Shown here in pieces: positions 8,582-17,635 of a stretch of DNA of 64,000 bases; within the stretch, counting starts at the first letter, position 1, and every line of letters starts with the position of its first letter. The stretch lies in the NCBI RefSeq assembly GCF_002943525.1, contig NZ_CP025394.1:4154001-4218000 (forward strand), in the 5' to 3' direction. A model generated the notes under the pieces. That model had not been told where the DNA came from, made no database searches, and saw only the letters and a program-made list of their open reading frames with translations. The translations under genes and the position numbers were made by a program. This stretch comes from Kitasatospora sp. MMS16-BH015 (GTDB lineage: Bacteria; Actinomycetota; Actinomycetes; Streptomycetales; Streptomycetaceae).

Positions 8582-9430
8582 CTACCGGGCGCCGAACACC
8601 TGGGTGCCCACCACATCCAGCAGAGCCAGCCGTCCGGCCGCGTCGCCGCCCGGGGGCGGGGTGTAGAGGACCAGTCGCTGGTCGCCCTCGGGGGCGAGCA
8701 GCACCTGGCAGTCCAGGTCGACCGGGCCGATCACCTCGTGCAGCACCCGCATCCGGGTGTGCCGCCGGACGGCGACCTCGTGCAACTCCCAGAGCGCCGC
8801 GAACTCCTCGCTCGCGTCCAGCAGTCGGGCGACCAGCCGGGCGGCGGCGGGGTCCCCGGCGCGGCGCCCGGTGGCGGCCCGCAGGTCCGCCACGTGCAGC
8901 CGGCTGTAGTGCTCGTGCTCGGCTGCCGGGTAGGCGGCCCGCACGGCGGGGTCGGCGAACCAGCGCCAGACCACGTTCCGGCCGTGCTCCGAGACGGTGC
9001 AGACCCCGCCGAGCAGCGCCCGCGCGATCTCGTTCTGGGCCAGCACGTCACCGAGGTCGCTGAGCACCTGGGCCGGCGTGGTCGGCAGCTGGTCCAGCAG
9101 GTGCAGCAGGGCGGGGCTCACGTGATCGCCCGAGGCCCGTCCGGCGGGCGGCTGGTGGCCGGCCAACAGGTAGAGGTGGTCCCGGCCGTCGGTGCTCAGC
9201 CGCAGCGCCCGGGCCAGCGCGGCGAGCAGCTGGGGCGAGGGCTTGGGGCCGCGGGCCTGCTCCAGGCGGGTGTAGTAGTCCACCGACATCCCGGTGAGCT
9301 GGGCGACCTCCTCGCGCCGCAGCCCCGGCGTCCGCCGCCGCGCGCCGGCGGGCAGCCCGACCTCCTCGGGACGGACCCGCTCCCGGGAGCAGCGCAGGAA
9401 GTCGGCCAGTACGGCGCGGTCGATCGTCAT
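8582..9430 (-). CDS. XRE-family transcriptional regulator, MmyB-like (second copy)
   Basis: 282 residues from ATG at 9430 (MTIDRAVLADFLRCSRERV). A longer frame to 9535 adds residues unlike the family. The HTH contains RRRTPGLRREEVAQLTGMS and DYYTRLEQARG, and the C-terminal MmyB-like ligand domain contains LAQNEIARALLGG and FAALWELHEVAVRRHTR. It shares the core motif with the regulator at 4975 but is clearly a separate paralogue. It is divergent from the alpha/beta hydrolase at 9568, which is its likely target. Two direct CCAGG elements (9464-9468, 9480-9484) lie in the shared promoter region. Confidence 0.92.
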   Translation of the reverse strand: MTIDRAVLADFLRCSRERVRPEEVGLPAGARRRTPGLRREEVAQLTGMSVDYYTRLEQARGPKPSPQLLAALARALRLSTDGRDHLYLLAGHQPPAGRASGDHVSPALLHLLDQLPTTPAQVLSDLGDVLAQNEIARALLGGVCTVSEHGRNVVWRWFADPAVRAAYPAAEHEHYSRLHVADLRAATGRRAGDPAAARLVARLLDASEEFAALWELHEVAVRRHTRMRVLHEVIGPVDLDCQVLLAPEGDQRLVLYTPPPGGDAAGRLALLDVVGTQVFGAR

Positions 9431-9567
9431 GTGGATCATCCTGCCGAAGCCGCCGCGCGGTATCCAGGGACTCCCGATCCCAGGCTGAGCGGGTCTCTCC
9501 CACCCCCTCCGGCCCGACGGCAGGCTGATCACCACCGAAGCCCGCCCCGAACCGACCGGAGCCCACC

Positions 9568-10452
9568 ATGACCACCCTCGCCACTCCCGCCGCCACCACC
9601 CCCGCCACCGCCGCCCACACCGTCTCCACCCACACCGTCTCCACCCACACCGCCCGGGTCACCTACGACCTCACCCTCCCCGCAGCCGAAGGCTCCCCCG
9701 CGCCCACCCTGGTCCTGGTGCACGGCACCGGATCGGCCGGCGCCGCCCTGACCTGGGGCCAGCTGGCCCCCCGCTTCGCCGAACACCGGGCGGTCGTCAC
9801 TCCCGACCTCTCCGGCACCGACCGCACCACCGACGACGGCGCCCCGCTCACGGTCGAGGGGCTCGCCGCTCAGGTCACGGCGGTGATCGAGGACCTCGAA
9901 CACGGACCGGCGGCCGGCCGCGGCCCGGTCGACCTGCTCGGTTTCTCGATGGGCGCCCCGGTCGTCGCGGCGGTGGCCGCACTCCGGCCGGACTTGGTGC
10001 GACGGCTGATCCTGGTGGCCGGCTGGGCCCACACCGAGGGCGACGAGTACCTGCGCAACCTGTTCACTCTCTGGCGCACCCTGGGCCCGCTCGACGCCGA
10101 GGCCTTCGGACGGAGCGTCAGCATGACCGGCTTCAGCCGGGGGTTCCTCAACACCATCGGCCGCGACCAGGTCGAGCAGCTGATCCCCAACCTGCCGCCC
10201 ACTCCCGGCACGCTGCGCCACGTCGACCTCGACACCCGGATCGACATCCGCGCGCTGCTCCCGCTCGTCCAGGCCCCGACCCTGGTGATCGGCGGCACCG
10301 AGGACGCCACCGTCCCGGTCGAGCAGACCCGCGCCCTGCACGCGGCGATCCCCGGCAGCTCCTACGCCGAACTGCCCGCCGGCCACGTCCTCTTCTTCGA
10401 GCGCCCCGAGGAGTTCCGCGCCCTGGTCGAGGACTTCGTCGACGCTCCCTGA
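9568..10452 (+). CDS. Alpha/beta hydrolase
   Basis: 294 residues. The oxyanion motif is LVHGTGS, the nucleophile elbow GFSMGA (Ser), the acid GGTEDATVP (Asp) and the His GHVLFF, so the catalytic triad is complete. The N-terminal 30 residues are Ala/Thr-rich with a duplicated VSTHT unit and look unstructured rather than a signal peptide. It resembles esterases or C-C hydrolases of the general fold, and the substrate cannot be assigned. It is divergent from the MmyB-type regulator and probably controlled by it. Just past its stop is an 18-bp tandem duplication (10455-10490). Confidence 0.9.
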   Translation: MTTLATPAATTPATAAHTVSTHTVSTHTARVTYDLTLPAAEGSPAPTLVLVHGTGSAGAALTWGQLAPRFAEHRAVVTPDLSGTDRTTDDGAPLTVEGLAAQVTAVIEDLEHGPAAGRGPVDLLGFSMGAPVVAAVAALRPDLVRRLILVAGWAHTEGDEYLRNLFTLWRTLGPLDAEAFGRSVSMTGFSRGFLNTIGRDQVEQLIPNLPPTPGTLRHVDLDTRIDIRALLPLVQAPTLVIGGTEDATVPVEQTRALHAAIPGSSYAELPAGHVLFFERPEEFRALVEDFVDAP

Positions 10453-10454
10453 CC

Positions 10455-10490
10455 GCCGAGACCGCGGTGGCCGCCGAGACCGCGGTGGCC
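10455..10490. repeat. 18-bp tandem duplication
   Basis: Two perfect copies of GCCGAGACCGCGGTGGCC, at 10455-10472 and 10473-10490, lie directly after the hydrolase stop. No function is apparent. Confidence 0.75.
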
Positions 10491-10613
10491 ACCGACCGTG
10501 CCTGCGCCGGAAGTTCACCCCTCCGTCGACGAACCGTTCCCCCTCGGCCGCGCTCCCGAGATCGGATGGGCCGGGACCCCACCGCCCCCGAACCCCAGGG
10601 ACGACCCACCGTC

Positions 10614-11390
10614 ATGGACCGCCGTACCTTCGCCATCTCGGCCGCCGCCGCAACCGCCATCGCCGCCTTCGCCACCCCCGCCGAAGCCGCCTCGACCGCT
10701 GGAACCTCCTCGACCGACCGGTCGAAGCTCCGCCGCCAGTTGCTCGACACCCTGGCAGCCGAACTCGACGACCGCGCCACCGCCGCCGTCGAGGTCCCCC
10801 GGATCATGGACGTCTGCCTGGACTGGGCCCCGCCGACGGTGGCCCTCGAGTCGGTCGACTTCCTGCTCGGGTACAGCTTCGGCAACCGGGCTCCGGCGGA
10901 CGGTGGCGACCCGGCCAAGGTGCGGTACGAACCGGGGCCGGTGAACGAGAGCCTGGCCGACACCGTGGCCCGAATCCACCGCCGCCGACCGGTCCCGGTG
11001 TACGCGCAGTGGGAGATCGCCCACTTCCTCACCACCAAGCACGGCCTCAAGGACGTCACCTCGATCGAACCGGTGGTCGCCCCCGACGGCACCATCACCT
11101 ACCTGAGCACCTACGGCGTCGCGGCCCAGGTGCTCGGCCTGCGCAAGCACCTCCCGGGCGGCCCCGGCACGGCGGGCGTGATCGGCTTCCGCGACCACGT
11201 GAAGCGCCGCGTCCTCACCACCCGCCTGGCGGGCCTCCCCACGGCCGGTGCTCCGGCCGGCCACCGCATGCCCGGCACCTACGACCCCCAGTCGGGCCAG
11301 GCCTGGACCCGCAGCCGTCAGCTCTACCTCGTCCACGACATGGCCGCTCAGCTCCAGATGCTCGAACAGCAGCTGATCGCCGGCGCCTGA
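10614..11390 (+). CDS. Secreted protein of unknown function with Tat-like signal
   Basis: 258 residues starting MDRRTFAISAAAATAIAAF. The N-terminal RR followed by an Ala-rich hydrophobic stretch and an Ala-x-Ala site (PAEAAS) indicates a signal peptide, possibly Tat. The mature part has no catalytic motif that I recognise. Its most distinctive blocks are MDVCLDWAPPTV, YAQWEIAHFL and TYLSTYGVAAQVLGL. It ends DMAAQLQMLEQQL, probably a helix. The upstream 160 bp hold its own promoter. I do not know the family. Confidence 0.75.
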   Translation: MDRRTFAISAAAATAIAAFATPAEAASTAGTSSTDRSKLRRQLLDTLAAELDDRATAAVEVPRIMDVCLDWAPPTVALESVDFLLGYSFGNRAPADGGDPAKVRYEPGPVNESLADTVARIHRRRPVPVYAQWEIAHFLTTKHGLKDVTSIEPVVAPDGTITYLSTYGVAAQVLGLRKHLPGGPGTAGVIGFRDHVKRRVLTTRLAGLPTAGAPAGHRMPGTYDPQSGQAWTRSRQLYLVHDMAAQLQMLEQQLIAGA

Positions 11391-11452
11391 CCCGCCCCCA
11401 CCGGGGCCCGGACCTGCCCAGACGGCCCGGACTGCCCGGACTGCCCGGTCCG

Positions 11453-12361
11453 CTACAGGTCGCGCCGGTAGTGGTGCACGAGGTGCGTCGGACGGTAGCC
11501 GAGCGCGTCACTGATCCGCCGCATCGCGCGGTTCTCCTCGGCGGTGTCGGTCAGCAGACCCGCCAGCTCGGGGTACCGCTCTCGGGCGTGCCGGATCGAC
11601 GCCACCTTCATCCACCGCGCCAGACCCCGGCCCCGGTGCTCGGGCAGCACGGCGGTGCCGTAGTGCTGGGCATCACCCGACTCCCCGGCCGGCGTGACCA
11701 GTTCGGTGAAACCGACGATCGCGCCGTCCGACTCGTCGACCACGGCCACCGTGTGCAACAGGTCGCCCCGGTCGGCGACCACCCCGACCACCCGCCGCAG
11801 CCGCGCCAGGTCCCAGGACGTCCGGTCGGGGGCCAGCTCGCCCAACGGCATGTCATGGGTGGCCCGCCGCGAGGCGAGGTAACTGTCGGCGAGGGCGTCC
11901 GGGACCATGCCCGCCCAGTCGACCAACCGGTAGCCCCGGTGCGGCTCCCGCTCCGCCGCCACCAGGGCTGCGAGGTCAACCCCGGCGAGGTCCAGCCTGG
12001 CGAAGTGCAGGGTCAGCGCCCGCCGGAACCCACTCGCCTCGAAGAAGCCCGCCCCGGGGCTCCCGCCCGTCGCCTGCCCGAGCAGGTACTGCCACCCGTC
12101 CTGGCGGGCGGCTTCTAGCGCGGCGGCCAGCAGCTGGGTACCGATCCCGGTACGGCGTTCGGCGGGGTGGACCTGGATCTCCAGCTCGCCGAAGTGGGTC
12201 TGGTCCTCGGCCGTGGACACCCGCAGGTACGCGGAGCCGACGGGGTGGCCGTCGGGAGCGGCCGCGAGCCAGGCCAGGCGGTGGCCGGCGACGGCGGGCT
12301 CGGGGTCGATCAGGGCGGTGAGCTGGACTTGTGCGGGCACCACGGCTCCAAGTCTGGGCAC
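11453..12361 (-). CDS. GNAT N-acetyltransferase with two GNAT domains
   Basis: 302 residues. The first GNAT domain (about 20-150) has IQVHPAERRTGIGTQLLAAAL, matching the acetyl-CoA-binding V-x-P-x-x-R-x-x-G-x-G/A loop. A second GNAT-like domain (about 160-300) has AVLPEHRGRGLARWMK. Two-domain proteins of this kind are often annotated as mycothiol-synthase-like, but the substrate here is unknown. The start is a GTG at 12361 and could be a few codons internal. The gene is read away from the 17-bp array that begins 16 bp upstream of its start, so array units may lie in its promoter. Confidence 0.85.
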   Translation of the reverse strand: MPRLGAVVPAQVQLTALIDPEPAVAGHRLAWLAAAPDGHPVGSAYLRVSTAEDQTHFGELEIQVHPAERRTGIGTQLLAAALEAARQDGWQYLLGQATGGSPGAGFFEASGFRRALTLHFARLDLAGVDLAALVAAEREPHRGYRLVDWAGMVPDALADSYLASRRATHDMPLGELAPDRTSWDLARLRRVVGVVADRGDLLHTVAVVDESDGAIVGFTELVTPAGESGDAQHYGTAVLPEHRGRGLARWMKVASIRHARERYPELAGLLTDTAEENRAMRRISDALGYRPTHLVHHYRRDL

Positions 12362-12376
12362 TGAAAAAGCACGGTC

Positions 12377-12660
12377 GCATCTTTACGACGGGTGCAACTT
12401 TGCGACCGGCGAACTCGGCGCCTCAACCGATTTTTACTACCGGCGCAAGTTTCTTCTCGGCGCAAGCTTGCCGCCCGCACAACCTTGCACTGCGGGCAGC
12501 TTTACGCCGTGGGCAGCCCTGCCCTGCGGGCAACTTTGCGCGCGAGGAACCTTGCGCCGTGGGCAACCCTGCAAAGCCAGCAACCTTGCGCCCCATGCGA
12601 TCTTACGGTCGGGGCAAACTTACACTCGACGCAAGGTTGCCTTCAGCGCAAGTGTCAGCG
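12377..12660. repeat. 17-bp-period degenerate tandem array (about 17 units)
   Basis: Units start at 12377, 12394, 12411, 12428, 12445, 12462, 12479, 12496, 12513, 12530, 12546, 12563, 12580, 12597, 12614, 12631 and 12648. A rough consensus is GCAACYTTGCGCCGNGG. Examples are GCAACTTTGCGACCGGC, GCAGCTTTACGCCGTGG and GCAACCTTGCGCCCCAT. Several units contain a 10-bp near-palindrome (GCAAGCTTGC is perfect). There are no unique spacers. The array fills the 293-bp gap between the GNAT start and the TetR stop, and its last unit runs into the TetR stop codon. Two more units lie on the other side of the TetR gene. No protein repeat explains it, since 17 is not a multiple of three. Confidence 0.9.
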
Positions 12661-13305
12661 CCGAGCTGGCTCCGGGTAGCTGCCGAGCGCGGCGGCCAGC
12701 AGGTCGAAGGCCCGGGCAGCCTCCGGCGCGACCGTCTCCGCGATCCGGTCGTCGCTCCGGCCGGCCAAGGTGAGCTCCTGGACCCGGTCGAAGAGCAGCC
12801 GGGCCACGGCGGCACCGAGCGCAGCGGCCGTCCGGTCGGCGAAGCCGGGGTGGCCATTGGGCGCGGCGGTGTCGTCGGCCAGCGCGGCAGCGAGGGCCGC
12901 CTCCCGGAGGTCGTGCAGGTCGCGGAAGCCCGCCGTGAGGGTCGGGCTGTCCGTCACCATCCGGGCGAACGGCGCACCGGAGAACCCGGCCACCGGATCC
13001 CGGGCCTCCAGCGCCGTGGTGAACTGACGGCGGAGCGCCGAGGCCATCGACTCGCCCTCCTCCCTGGCGAGCACCGCGTGGGCCAGGCTCTGGACGAACG
13101 CCTCGTGGCGGTCGAGCGCCAGGTCCTCCTTGCGCGGGAAGTAGTTGGTCACCGTCTTCTTGGCGACCCGCGCGGCCTCGGCAACCTCGGCGATCGTCGT
13201 CTGCTCGAAACCCTGCTCGACGAAGAGCCTGACCGCCTGCTCCGCGATCAGACGCCTGGTCTCCAGCTTCTTCGATTCACGGAGGCCCAAGATCTCGTTA
13301 CCCAT
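12655..13305 (-). CDS. TetR/AcrR-family transcriptional regulator
   Basis: 216 residues. The N-terminal HTH (about 15-62) reads TRRLIAEQAVRLFVEQGFEQ then TTIAEVAEAARVAKKTVTNYF, standard TetR form. The C-terminal about 150 residues are a helical ligand and dimer domain with no assigned ligand. The ATG at 13305 follows a region holding two 17-bp repeat units (13309-13342), and the stop lies in the larger array on the other side. A TetR regulator bracketed by a repeated near-palindrome suggests that it binds the repeat (inference). No dedicated efflux gene is adjacent; GNAT and hydrolase genes are the neighbours. Confidence 0.92.
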   Translation of the reverse strand: MGNEILGLRESKKLETRRLIAEQAVRLFVEQGFEQTTIAEVAEAARVAKKTVTNYFPRKEDLALDRHEAFVQSLAHAVLAREEGESMASALRRQFTTALEARDPVAGFSGAPFARMVTDSPTLTAGFRDLHDLREAALAAALADDTAAPNGHPGFADRTAAALGAAVARLLFDRVQELTLAGRSDDRIAETVAPEAARAFDLLAAALGSYPEPARR

Positions 13306-13308
13306 GGG

Positions 13309-13342
13309 GCAATCTTAGGCTCGTGGCAAGTTTCACCCGAGG
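13309..13342. repeat. Two more units of the 17-bp repeat at the TetR promoter
   Basis: GCAATCTTAGGCTCGTG (13309-13325) and GCAAGTTTCACCCGAGG (13326-13342) follow the same 17-bp period as the array at 12377-12660. They begin four bases upstream of the TetR start codon, an ideal position for autoregulation. Confidence 0.75.
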
Positions 13343-13433
13343 CCACCACGCCCGGCCGCGACACCGAGTCACCAGTGCGCGTTGCACTGCCGGGGCGCGG
13401 GGCTTTCCCAGCAATGCGCCGGTGCACGACAGT

Positions 13434-15077
<1,644 letters not shown>

Positions 15078-15221
15078 GACTGTCTCCTCCGCGTAGCCGC
15101 ACGGGTCCTCGCCCGTACCCATGGCCGGTTCTGCGTTCGGTGCGGGCGACCCCCGTCCGCCCGCACACCTGCACGCTAGGAGCTCCCCTTGGGGGAGGTT
15201 CAAGCTTCCGGCCGGGCGGAG

Positions 15222-15734
15222 TCAGCCCATGCTCTTCGCCCCGTCGAGGGATTCGCGGATGATGTCGGCGTGGCCTGCGTGCTGCGAGGTCTCCGCGATC
15301 AGATGGAGGATCACCCGCCGGGCCGACCAGGCCGTACCGGGCGGGAACCAGGGCTTCACCGGAAGCGGCTGCGGCAGGCCGAGCTCGGGCAGCGTGGCGA
15401 TCAACTCGTCTGTCTCCGCAGCCACTTGTTCGTAGGCAGCGAGCAGGCCGGCCAAGGTATCCCCCTCGGCCATCCGGAACTGTCCCTCCCAGTCGACGGG
15501 TTGGGCCTCCATGGCCTCGGCCCCACCGACCACGAAGCTCCGCCAGCGAGCCTCGACCAGCGTCACGTGCTTGATCAGCCCACCCAGGCAGAGCGCGCTC
15601 ACGGTGGTCCGCTCTGCGGCCTGCTCGTCGGTGAGGTCCCGGCAGGTGCGCCGGAGCAGGCCCCGGTGCTTGTCCAACGTCTCGATCAGCTCGGCCCGCT
15701 CCGCAGCGTCCGGCAGTTGAGGTGTCGTCGTCAT
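15222..15734 (-). CDS. DinB/DUF664 family protein (mycothiol-transferase-like)
   Basis: 170 residues from ATG 15734 (MTTTPQLPDAAERAELIETL). The four-helix DinB fold is suggested by three metal-ligand positions: GGLIKHVTLVE (His), a region near TLAGLLAAYEQV, and HLIAETSQHAGHADIIRE (His pair). These match the HxxxE...HxxxH style of DUF664. Family members are zinc-dependent thiol transferases using mycothiol or bacillithiol in detoxification (family knowledge). A longer frame to 16106 lacks family resemblance. It is divergent from the HhH-GPD gene. Confidence 0.87.
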   Translation of the reverse strand: MTTTPQLPDAAERAELIETLDKHRGLLRRTCRDLTDEQAAERTTVSALCLGGLIKHVTLVEARWRSFVVGGAEAMEAQPVDWEGQFRMAEGDTLAGLLAAYEQVAAETDELIATLPELGLPQPLPVKPWFPPGTAWSARRVILHLIAETSQHAGHADIIRESLDGAKSMG

Positions 15735-15869
15735 GGCCTGCACCCAACCACAGCCCGGCGCGGGCACTGAGCTCGGCGCGCCGCCGTCGCCCACCCAGGG
15801 ACGCCACCATCGGCTGGGCACGGCGCGCCGCCGTCGGCCGAGCACGGCCGTTCGGGGAAGATGGGCGGT

Positions 15870-16460
15870 ATGGAGCACACCATTCGGCTCGCCCAGCAGC
15901 CCGAGGCGGACGCCCTGCTCGGCCGCAGTCCGCTCGCGGCCCTCGTCGGCATGCTGCTCGACCAGCAGGTGCCGATGGAAAAGGCGTTCACCGGCCCGTA
16001 CGTGATCGCCCAGCGCCTCGGCCGGGAGGACCTGGACGCGCACGAGATCGCGGCGTACGACCCCGAGGCGTTCGCCGCGCTCCTCTCCGCCAAGCCGGCC
16101 GTGCACCGCTACCCGGGCTCGATGGCCAAGCGGGTGCAGCAGCTCTGCCAGGCGCTGGTGGACGAGTACGAGGGCGACGCGGCGGCCGTCTGGGCGGGTG
16201 CCGCCACCGGCGCCGAACTCCTGGCCCGCCTCAGCTCACTCCCCGGGTACGGGAAGCAGAAGGCACAGATCTTCATCGCCCTGCTCGGCAAGCAGTACGG
16301 AGTCCGACCGCCCGGCTGGCGCGAGGCCGCCGGGCTCTACGGTGAACAGGGCTGCTTCCGCTCGGTAGCCGACATCACCGGCCCCGAATCCCTCGCCGAG
16401 GTCCGCAGCTTCAAGCAGGAGGCCAAGCAGGCGGCGAAGAAGAAGGCAGCGGAGGGGTAG
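15870..16460 (+). CDS. HhH-GPD-type base-excision DNA repair family protein
   Basis: 196 residues. The ATG at 15870 is chosen over 15861 because GGGGAAG (15854-15860) then has a proper nine-base spacing. The N-terminus MEHTIRLAQQPEADALL and the block LVGMLLDQQVPMEKAF are characteristic of an actinobacterial HhH-GPD subfamily. The helix-hairpin-helix is LSSLPGYGKQKAQIFIALL (about residues 115-133). The C-terminus is Lys-rich (KQEAKQAAKKKAAEG), likely DNA-contacting. Its glycosylase substrate is unknown. There is no iron-sulfur Cys cluster. Confidence 0.88.
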   Translation: MEHTIRLAQQPEADALLGRSPLAALVGMLLDQQVPMEKAFTGPYVIAQRLGREDLDAHEIAAYDPEAFAALLSAKPAVHRYPGSMAKRVQQLCQALVDEYEGDAAAVWAGAATGAELLARLSSLPGYGKQKAQIFIALLGKQYGVRPPGWREAAGLYGEQGCFRSVADITGPESLAEVRSFKQEAKQAAKKKAAEG

Positions 16461-16592
16461 GGCGGGGGCGGGTAGGCACCCGGGCTGGCGGGCTGGCCGA
16501 GACCGCACCCCAAGCAGCCCAGTCCAGCCCCGCCCAGCCCTAGCCCGCCGCACACCGCACACCGCAGACAAGCGGCCAGCCCGTAGCCGGGC

Positions 16593-17411
16593 CTAACGAC
16601 CCAGCACCACGCCACCGTTGACCCCGATCACCTGCCCGGTGAGGTAACCCGCGCCAGGCGAGGCCAGGTAGCCGATCACACCGGCGACGTCGGCGGGGAC
16701 ACCGGCCCGGCCGACCAGGGTTTCGGCGACCTTGGCGGCATGGAACTCCTCCGTCCAGCCCTCGCCGAAGATCTCGGTCTCCGCGATGTAGCCGGGGGCG
16801 ACCAGGTTGACGGTGATGCCGTCAGGGCCGAGTTCGCGAGCCAGGCCGAAGGCCCAGCCGTGCAGGGCGGCCTTGGCCGCCGCGTAGGCCCCGGCCGAGT
16901 GCGGGCCCGCCCCGCCGCGCTGGGCGGCGGTCGAGCTGACCACGATCAACCTGGCTCCTGGGCGCCGGAGTTGGCCAAGCAGGGCACTGGTGAGCAGGAC
17001 GGCCGATAGCAGGTTGGCCTCCAGGCCGCTTCGCCAGGAGGCGGCCAGGGCGGCCAGACTGCCGTCCACCGGAGCGGTGACGCGGGCACCCGCGTTGTTG
17101 ACCAGCACGTCCACCGGGCCGTACGCGGCGATGGCCGAGGCCGCCCGCGCGGTCGCCTCGGGGTCGGTGAGGTCGACGACCAAGGGGATCACCCGGCCTT
17201 CGCCGACCGCCGCGCCGATCTCCTTGCGGGCCAGCTCCAGCGCCTCCGCCCTACGGCCGAGGATCACCACCCGGCAGCCCCCACGGGCGAGTTCGGTGGC
17301 GATCGCCTTGCCGATGCCCGAACCGCCGCCGGAGACCACCGCGAGCCGCCCGACACCACCGCCCTGACCCGCCACATCCGCATGATGTGTCGTCAACTGA
17401 TGCTCCGCCAT
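16593..17411 (-). CDS. SDR family oxidoreductase (FabG-like)
   Basis: 272 residues from ATG 17411, with GGGGAAC upstream. Motifs are SGGGSGIGKAIA (cofactor), NNAGARV, the catalytic Ser in VSSTAAQ and the YAAAK pair in GAYAAAKAALHG, and it ends in a C-terminal GYLTGQVIGVNGGVVLGR. The N-terminal 25 residues (HQLTTHHADVAGQGG) are an unusual polar extension. It looks like a ketoreductase of the FabG kind with unknown substrate. It sits alone upstream of a short triplicated repeat (17538-17581). Confidence 0.9.
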   Translation of the reverse strand: MAEHQLTTHHADVAGQGGGVGRLAVVSGGGSGIGKAIATELARGGCRVVILGRRAEALELARKEIGAAVGEGRVIPLVVDLTDPEATARAASAIAAYGPVDVLVNNAGARVTAPVDGSLAALAASWRSGLEANLLSAVLLTSALLGQLRRPGARLIVVSSTAAQRGGAGPHSAGAYAAAKAALHGWAFGLARELGPDGITVNLVAPGYIAETEIFGEGWTEEFHAAKVAETLVGRAGVPADVAGVIGYLASPGAGYLTGQVIGVNGGVVLGR

Positions 17412-17512
17412 GTGCCGTTCCCCCAGGGCTCGCGACGCGCCCCCCGCGCCGGATCGCCCGTCAGTGTAGCCAGGCCACACCACGATCCGACGGAGGAAAG
17501 CGGAACCGGTGC

Positions 17513-17581
17513 CTCAGGGCGCGTCGCCCTGAGCCAACGGTCAGCGAACACCGGTCAGCGGACACACCGGTCAGCGAACAC
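17513..17581. repeat. Hairpin followed by a triplicated 14-16-bp repeat
   Basis: CTCAGGGCG (17513-17521) pairs with CGCCCTGAG (17525-17533) in a 9-bp stem with a CGT loop. Directly after come CGGTCAGCGAACAC (17538-17551), CGGTCAGCGGACACAC (17552-17567) and CGGTCAGCGAACAC (17568-17581). This lies between the SDR start (17411) and the carbamoyltransferase stop (17636), so the hairpin could terminate the latter and the repeats could be operators for the SDR gene. Confidence 0.6.
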
Positions 17582-17635
17582 CGGCAGCGGGCCCCGACCA
17601 GGGGCCCAGCCAGGGAGCCCAGCCGGCAACCTCGG

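Noticed and set aside
12377..12660. CRISPR array
   Set aside because: The 17-bp units are contiguous and degenerate, with no unique spacers and no cas genes.
12213..12773. Protein made of repeated GATLRP/AQ-like peptides in the array region
   Set aside because: The apparent peptide repeat is a by-product of reading the 17-bp period (51 bp equals 17 codons); no start or ribosome site supports it.
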